Below are positions 6,484-9,066 of a stretch of DNA of 9,066 bases, one piece after another. Source of the DNA: Neisseriaceae bacterium (GTDB lineage Bacteria; Pseudomonadota; Gammaproteobacteria; Burkholderiales; Neisseriaceae); the NCBI GenBank assembly GCA_017989485.1, contig JAGNPU010000050.1:1-9066 (forward strand), given 5' to 3'. Each line of letters opens with the position of its first letter. The stretch's first letter is position 1. Both the position numbers and the translations under genes were made by a program. Under the pieces are notes generated by a model that saw only the letters and a program-made list of their open reading frames with translations, was not told where the DNA came from and ran no database searches.

Positions 6484-7269
6484 ATGAAACGCCGATACAC
6501 ATCCCTACTGTCGTTGTCCCTCGTCACCCTGCTGTTGACCAGCTTGAGCATCCCCGCCAGCGCCGGCCAACGGCTAGACCACATTTTGGCCAGCAAAACC
6601 CTGCGCGTCGGTACCCCAGGCGATTACCGTCCCTTTGCCATGCTGCAAGACGGCCAATACAGCGGCTTTGACGTCGACCTAATCCAGCAAATGGCCGCCG
6701 AAATGGGCGTCACCGTAGAATTTGTCGCCACCACCTGGCCCAAGCTCATGGCCGACTTTGACAGCAACCGCTTCGACGTCGCCCTAGGCGGCATCAGCCG
6801 CAACGTCAACCGCGTGATCAAAAGCGACTTTTTACCGGGCTATGCGCCATTTGGCAAAGTGGCCCTGATTCGGGCCGCAGACAAGGCCAAATACACCACC
6901 GCCGCCAGCCTAAACCAACCCGCGGTGCGGGTGATTAAAAACCCCGGCGGCACCAACGAGCAATATGTGTTGGCCAATTTGGGCAAGGCTCAGGTATCGA
7001 CCCACCCTTTGAATGCCGAAATCCCCGGCTTAATCGCCGCGGGCAAAGGCGACGTGATGATTACCGAAACCTATGAAGCGTTGCTGTACGCCAAGCAAGA
7101 CCCACGCCTCTACGCCGCCTTTATCGACCAACCGCTGACCAAGGTCAACACCCTCGGCTTTATGCTGCAAAAAGATGACCCCGACTTCGTGCGCACCATG
7201 CACTTTGTTTGGGGGCTGCTCGACAGCCAAGGTGCCCTACAAAAAACCAGTGAACAATGGCTTAAATAA
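6484..7269 (+). CDS. pheC: Secreted solute-binding-fold protein, probable cyclohexadienyl dehydratase (PheC-like)
   Basis: A 261-residue periplasmic protein with the SBP family 3 fold. The signal peptide is MKRRYTS plus a hydrophobic core, with cleavage likely after PASA (residue 27). The motifs GDYRPF (46-51), GFDVDLIQQM (61-70), TWPKLMADF (84-92), LGGIS (101-105) and IKNPGGTNEQ (151-160) follow Pseudomonas PheC very closely as I remember it. Lys125 (FGKVAL) and Glu198 (ITETYEALL) fall on the two residues described as catalytic in PheC; amino-acid binding proteins usually have Asp at the second position. PheC turns prephenate or arogenate into phenylpyruvate or phenylalanine in the periplasm. 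No ABC permease or ATPase gene is adjacent, which fits an enzyme. It is followed by a strong terminator and so is monocistronic. The alternative is an orphan amino-acid binding protein. Fold is certain; activity is inferred. Confidence 0.72.
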   Translation: MKRRYTSLLSLSLVTLLLTSLSIPASAGQRLDHILASKTLRVGTPGDYRPFAMLQDGQYSGFDVDLIQQMAAEMGVTVEFVATTWPKLMADFDSNRFDVALGGISRNVNRVIKSDFLPGYAPFGKVALIRAADKAKYTTAASLNQPAVRVIKNPGGTNEQYVLANLGKAQVSTHPLNAEIPGLIAAGKGDVMITETYEALLYAKQDPRLYAAFIDQPLTKVNTLGFMLQKDDPDFVRTMHFVWGLLDSQGALQKTSEQWLK

Positions 7270-7283
7270 GCCCCTCACCGCTG

Positions 7284-7316
7284 CGCCCACCGCCCTCAGG
7301 CCGTGGGCGTTTTTTT
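7284..7316 (+). terminator. Strong Rho-independent terminator after the PheC-like gene
   Basis: CGCCCAC (7284-7290) pairs with GTGGGCG (7303-7309), with an inner GCC/GGC pair around a CTCA loop, followed directly by seven Ts (7310-7316). It begins 14 bases after the stop codon. The hairpin and T-run are classic. Confidence 0.9.
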
Positions 7317-7332
7317 ATGCCCGGTGCGCACG

Positions 7333-7358
7333 AAAAAATAGCCGTCTTTATGGCTATT
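7333..7358 (-). terminator. Leftward terminator-like hairpin
   Basis: AATAGCC (7337-7343) pairs with GGCTATT (7352-7358) across 8 bases. Read on the minus strand the stem is followed by a run of Ts (the complement of the A-run at 7333-7338), so it would stop transcription coming from the right. On the plus strand there is no T-run. A perfect TATAAT hexamer overlaps its right arm (7358-7363) but has no matching -35. Confidence 0.45.
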
Positions 7359-7458
7359 ATAATCAAATCATTGGCTTATATAACCAAAAGGCCTGTCGAT
7401 ACGTCTAAACAATCTTTCACAAATTCACCCTTTATCGCTTAAAGTCAGCCCAAGCACA

Positions 7459-7520
7459 GGGCGAAGCGCCCCAATACCCCGTATTGAAGCGCATCGCCTA
7501 AGCCACACGCCTATTGTGGC
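7459..7520 (+). promoter_or_regulatory. Structured leader: long hairpin plus a second hairpin
   Basis: Bases 7460-7469 pair with 7489-7498 (ten positions, one A-A mismatch). After a CC/AA internal loop, CAATAC (7472-7477) pairs with GTATTG (7481-7486) around a CCC loop, giving 15 Watson-Crick pairs in 39 bases. GGGCG/CGCCC (7459-7463 with 7467-7471) could form a competing short hairpin. Next, GCCACA (7502-7507) pairs with TGTGGC (7515-7520). Competing folds ahead of a T-run would suit attenuation, but the T-run lies 16 bases beyond the second stem, too far for a normal terminator. Confidence 0.45.
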
Positions 7521-7558
7521 CTCACCCCTCAGCCCCTTTTTTTGCCGCCTTCATCGGC

Positions 7559-7564
7559 AAGGAG
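7559..7564 (+). promoter_or_regulatory. Strong ribosome binding site of the oxygenase gene
   Basis: AAGGAG lies 7 bases before ATG 7572, which fixes the start. Confidence 0.85.
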
Positions 7565-7571
7565 ATGACTT

Positions 7572-8576
7572 ATGAGCACACCCACCCTCCCCCTATTAGA
7601 TTTTAGCCAGTTTCGCGCCGGCGGCCTGCCCCGCCAACGCTTTTTGGCCGAGCTGCGCCAAGCCGCGCACGAGGTGGGGTTTTTCTACCTAAGCGGTCAC
7701 GGCATCGACGCCGCGCTGGCCCAGCAGGTGCGTGAACTGATACAGGCGTTTTTTGCGCTGCCGCTGGCTGATCGACTGGCCGTGGGCATGGTGTACTCGC
7801 CCCATTTTCGTGGCTACACCGGCCTACAGGCCGAGCTGACCCAAGGCCAGCCCGACGGCCGCGAACAGTTTGACACCATGTCAGAAGAGCCCGCCTTAGC
7901 CACCGTGGCCGCCAACATGCCGTGGTTACAGCTACAGGGACCCAACCAGTGGCCTAGCCAGCTGCCGCACATGAAGACCGTGTTGCTCAATTGGCAACAG
8001 CAACAAACCGAGCTGTCGCTGGAATTGCTCAAAGCCTTCGCCTTGGCCCTAGAACAGCCGGAAGACGTGTTTCAAAACACCGTCAGCCCACAGCCTTTTG
8101 TCCACGCCAAAATCATTCACTACCCGGGCATGAACAACCACCAACAGGGCGTCGGCGCCCACAAGGACGCGGGTTATTTAACCTTCGTCCAACAGTATGA
8201 TCAGGCCGGCCTAGAAGTGTTGGTGGGGGAACAATGGGTACGCGCCGAACCCATGCCCAATACGTTTGTGGTCAATATTGGCGAGCTGTTAGAGCTGGCG
8301 TCGAATGGCTACCTCAAGGCCACCCTACACCGCGTGGTCAGTCCTAAGCCCGGCCAAAATCGCCTGTCCTCGGCCTTCTTCATGAGCGCCCGCCTAGACG
8401 CCACCGTGCCCCTGCTGGCCCTACCCGACGATTTGGCCACCGCCGCGTCTGGCCCCAGCAGCGACCCCAGCAACCCGCTTTTTTACCAAGTAGGGCAAAA
8501 TACCTTAAAGGGCCGTTTGCGCTCCCACCCCGACGTGGCGCAAAAACATTATGCACACGTCTTGGCCCTGTGCTAG
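7572..8576 (+). CDS. 2-oxoglutarate/Fe(II)-dependent oxygenase, isopenicillin N synthase family
   Basis: This 334-residue cytoplasmic enzyme belongs to the non-haem iron oxygenase family of isopenicillin N synthase, ACC oxidase and plant 2OG dioxygenases. The N-terminal DIOX_N part (about 6-130) begins LPLLDFSQF and carries EVGFFYLSGHGI (34-45). The C-terminal double-stranded beta-helix holds HYPGMNNHQQGVGAHKDAG, whose HxD supplies Fe ligands His197 and Asp199; the third is His253 in KATLHRVVSP. Arg264 and Ser266 (NRLSSAFF) form the RxS motif that binds 2-oxoglutarate, so it is probably a 2OG enzyme rather than a true isopenicillin N synthase, which does not use 2OG. All active-site residues are intact. 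The substrate cannot be told. It is preceded by a structured leader and followed after 47 bases by a Cys/Met-metabolism PLP enzyme, which may hint at a sulfur or amino-acid substrate. Confidence 0.9.
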   Translation: MSTPTLPLLDFSQFRAGGLPRQRFLAELRQAAHEVGFFYLSGHGIDAALAQQVRELIQAFFALPLADRLAVGMVYSPHFRGYTGLQAELTQGQPDGREQFDTMSEEPALATVAANMPWLQLQGPNQWPSQLPHMKTVLLNWQQQQTELSLELLKAFALALEQPEDVFQNTVSPQPFVHAKIIHYPGMNNHQQGVGAHKDAGYLTFVQQYDQAGLEVLVGEQWVRAEPMPNTFVVNIGELLELASNGYLKATLHRVVSPKPGQNRLSSAFFMSARLDATVPLLALPDDLATAASGPSSDPSNPLFYQVGQNTLKGRLRSHPDVAQKHYAHVLALC

Positions 8577-8623
8577 ATTACTAAAAATAACTATAAAATT
8601 AACGACAATAGAAAGCAGACCCA

Positions 8624-9066
8624 ATGAAATTCAGAACCCTGGTCATCCATGCTGGGCACGTGGCCGACACCGTCAACACCCCGCTCAATACGCCGCTTTA
8701 CCTCAGCAGCACCTTTAGCTACCCCAGCGCCGAGGCCGGCAAAGAGCGCTTTTCAGGCCAGACGCCGGGCTATTTTTACAGCCGCATGGGCAACCCTACC
8801 GTCACCGACCTTGAGGTCAAACTGGCGGCCCTAGAAGGCGCCGACAGCGCCATGGCCGTGTCCAGCGGCATGGCCGCCACCAGCAGCACGCTGTACGCCC
8901 TCACCCAGCAAGGGGACGAAGTGGCCTATGTCGCCCCCCTGTATGGCGGCACCGACGCCTTTTTGCAGCAAACCCTGACCCGAGCCGGCATCACCCTCAC
9001 CAGCTACGACAGCGACGATGACTTATTGGCCAACATCAAGCCCAACACCAAGGTCATTTTGTTTGA
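8624..9066 (+). CDS. Cys/Met-metabolism PLP-dependent enzyme, N-terminal part (runs off right edge)
   Basis: The first 147 residues of a trans-sulfuration family PLP enzyme (fold type I): methionine gamma-lyase, O-acetylhomoserine sulfhydrylase, or cystathionine gamma-synthase/lyase. TLVIHAGH at 5-12 and TPLYLSSTF at 23-31 are the usual N-terminus. YFYSRMGNPT (50-59) holds the Tyr-Ser-Arg that contacts PLP phosphate from the neighbouring subunit. ALEGADSAMAVSSGMAA (69-85) includes the phosphate-cup SGM, and LYGGT (106-110) has the Tyr that stacks on the PLP ring. The PLP lysine lies beyond the window, so the exact reaction cannot be settled. The start is ATG 8624 with only a weak GAAAG-like ribosome site. 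The 47-base gap after the oxygenase is AT-rich with a TATAAA-like -10 at 8592-8597 lacking a -35, so co-transcription and a separate promoter both remain possible. Confidence 0.88.
   Translation, partial: MKFRTLVIHAGHVADTVNTPLNTPLYLSSTFSYPSAEAGKERFSGQTPGYFYSRMGNPTVTDLEVKLAALEGADSAMAVSSGMAATSSTLYALTQQGDEVAYVAPLYGGTDAFLQQTLTRAGITLTSYDSDDDLLANIKPNTKVILF

Larger units (their letters stand above)
7359..7571. other. Untranslated region before the oxygenase gene, no gene seen
   Basis: About 210 bases with no supported open frame. The left part (7359-7440) is AT-rich. The right part is structured: a long hairpin at 7459-7499, a second at 7502-7520, a seven-T run at 7537-7543, then the ribosome site at 7559-7564. 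I could not assign a clear promoter or match the structure to a riboswitch class that I know. Confidence 0.6.

Noticed and set aside
1..9066. Neisseria-type DNA uptake sequences
   Set aside because: No GCCGTCTGAA or known dialect was found on either strand. The nearest look-alike, TTCAGGCTGATT at about 4377, differs from a dialect core at two positions and is single.

Overview
The window looks like chromosomal DNA from a betaproteobacterium, most likely of the Neisseriaceae or a close relative. This rests on the prolyl-tRNA synthetase, which closely resembles the neisserial protein as I remember it, on the beta-type RluF-like pseudouridine synthase with its long insert, and on the NDH-2. No Neisseria-type DNA uptake sequence was seen in 9 kb, so a DUS-rich Neisseria is unlikely. 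The plus strand is richer in C than in G on both sides of the window. There are no insertion sequences, phage genes, tRNAs, rRNAs or CRISPR arrays.

Left half (1-4307, minus strand): a tight leftward operon, read from right to left as proS (prolyl-tRNA synthetase), dgt (dNTP triphosphohydrolase), an rluF-like 23S rRNA pseudouridine synthase, and an unrecognised protein cut by the window edge. The gaps are 12, 28 and 12 bases and no terminator lies between the genes. The first three genes are translation or nucleotide housekeeping.

Centre (4308-4938): a long divergent intergenic region. It holds a consensus DnaA box facing a near-consensus one across 5 bp, a third box further left, a 36-bp AT-rich tract between them, a candidate proS promoter and a candidate ndh promoter. 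The ndh leader carries two small hairpins. The layout resembles a replication origin, but the base skew does not change sign here, so a DnaA-regulated or DnaA-binding locus is the safer reading.

Right half (4939-9066, plus strand): ndh (type II NADH:quinone oxidoreductase) with a terminator; a secreted solute-binding-fold protein that keeps the key residues of cyclohexadienyl dehydratase (PheC), closed by a strong terminator; then a 2-oxoglutarate/Fe(II) oxygenase of the isopenicillin N synthase type, preceded by a structured leader. Forty-seven bases after the oxygenase begins a Cys/Met-metabolism PLP enzyme (methionine gamma-lyase/O-acetylhomoserine sulfhydrylase family) that runs off the right edge. 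The last two could be one transcription unit in sulfur amino acid metabolism.

No clearly new multi-gene system is visible. The items most worth a second look are the DnaA-box region, the hairpin leader before the oxygenase, the oxygenase/PLP-lyase pair and the PheC-like protein.
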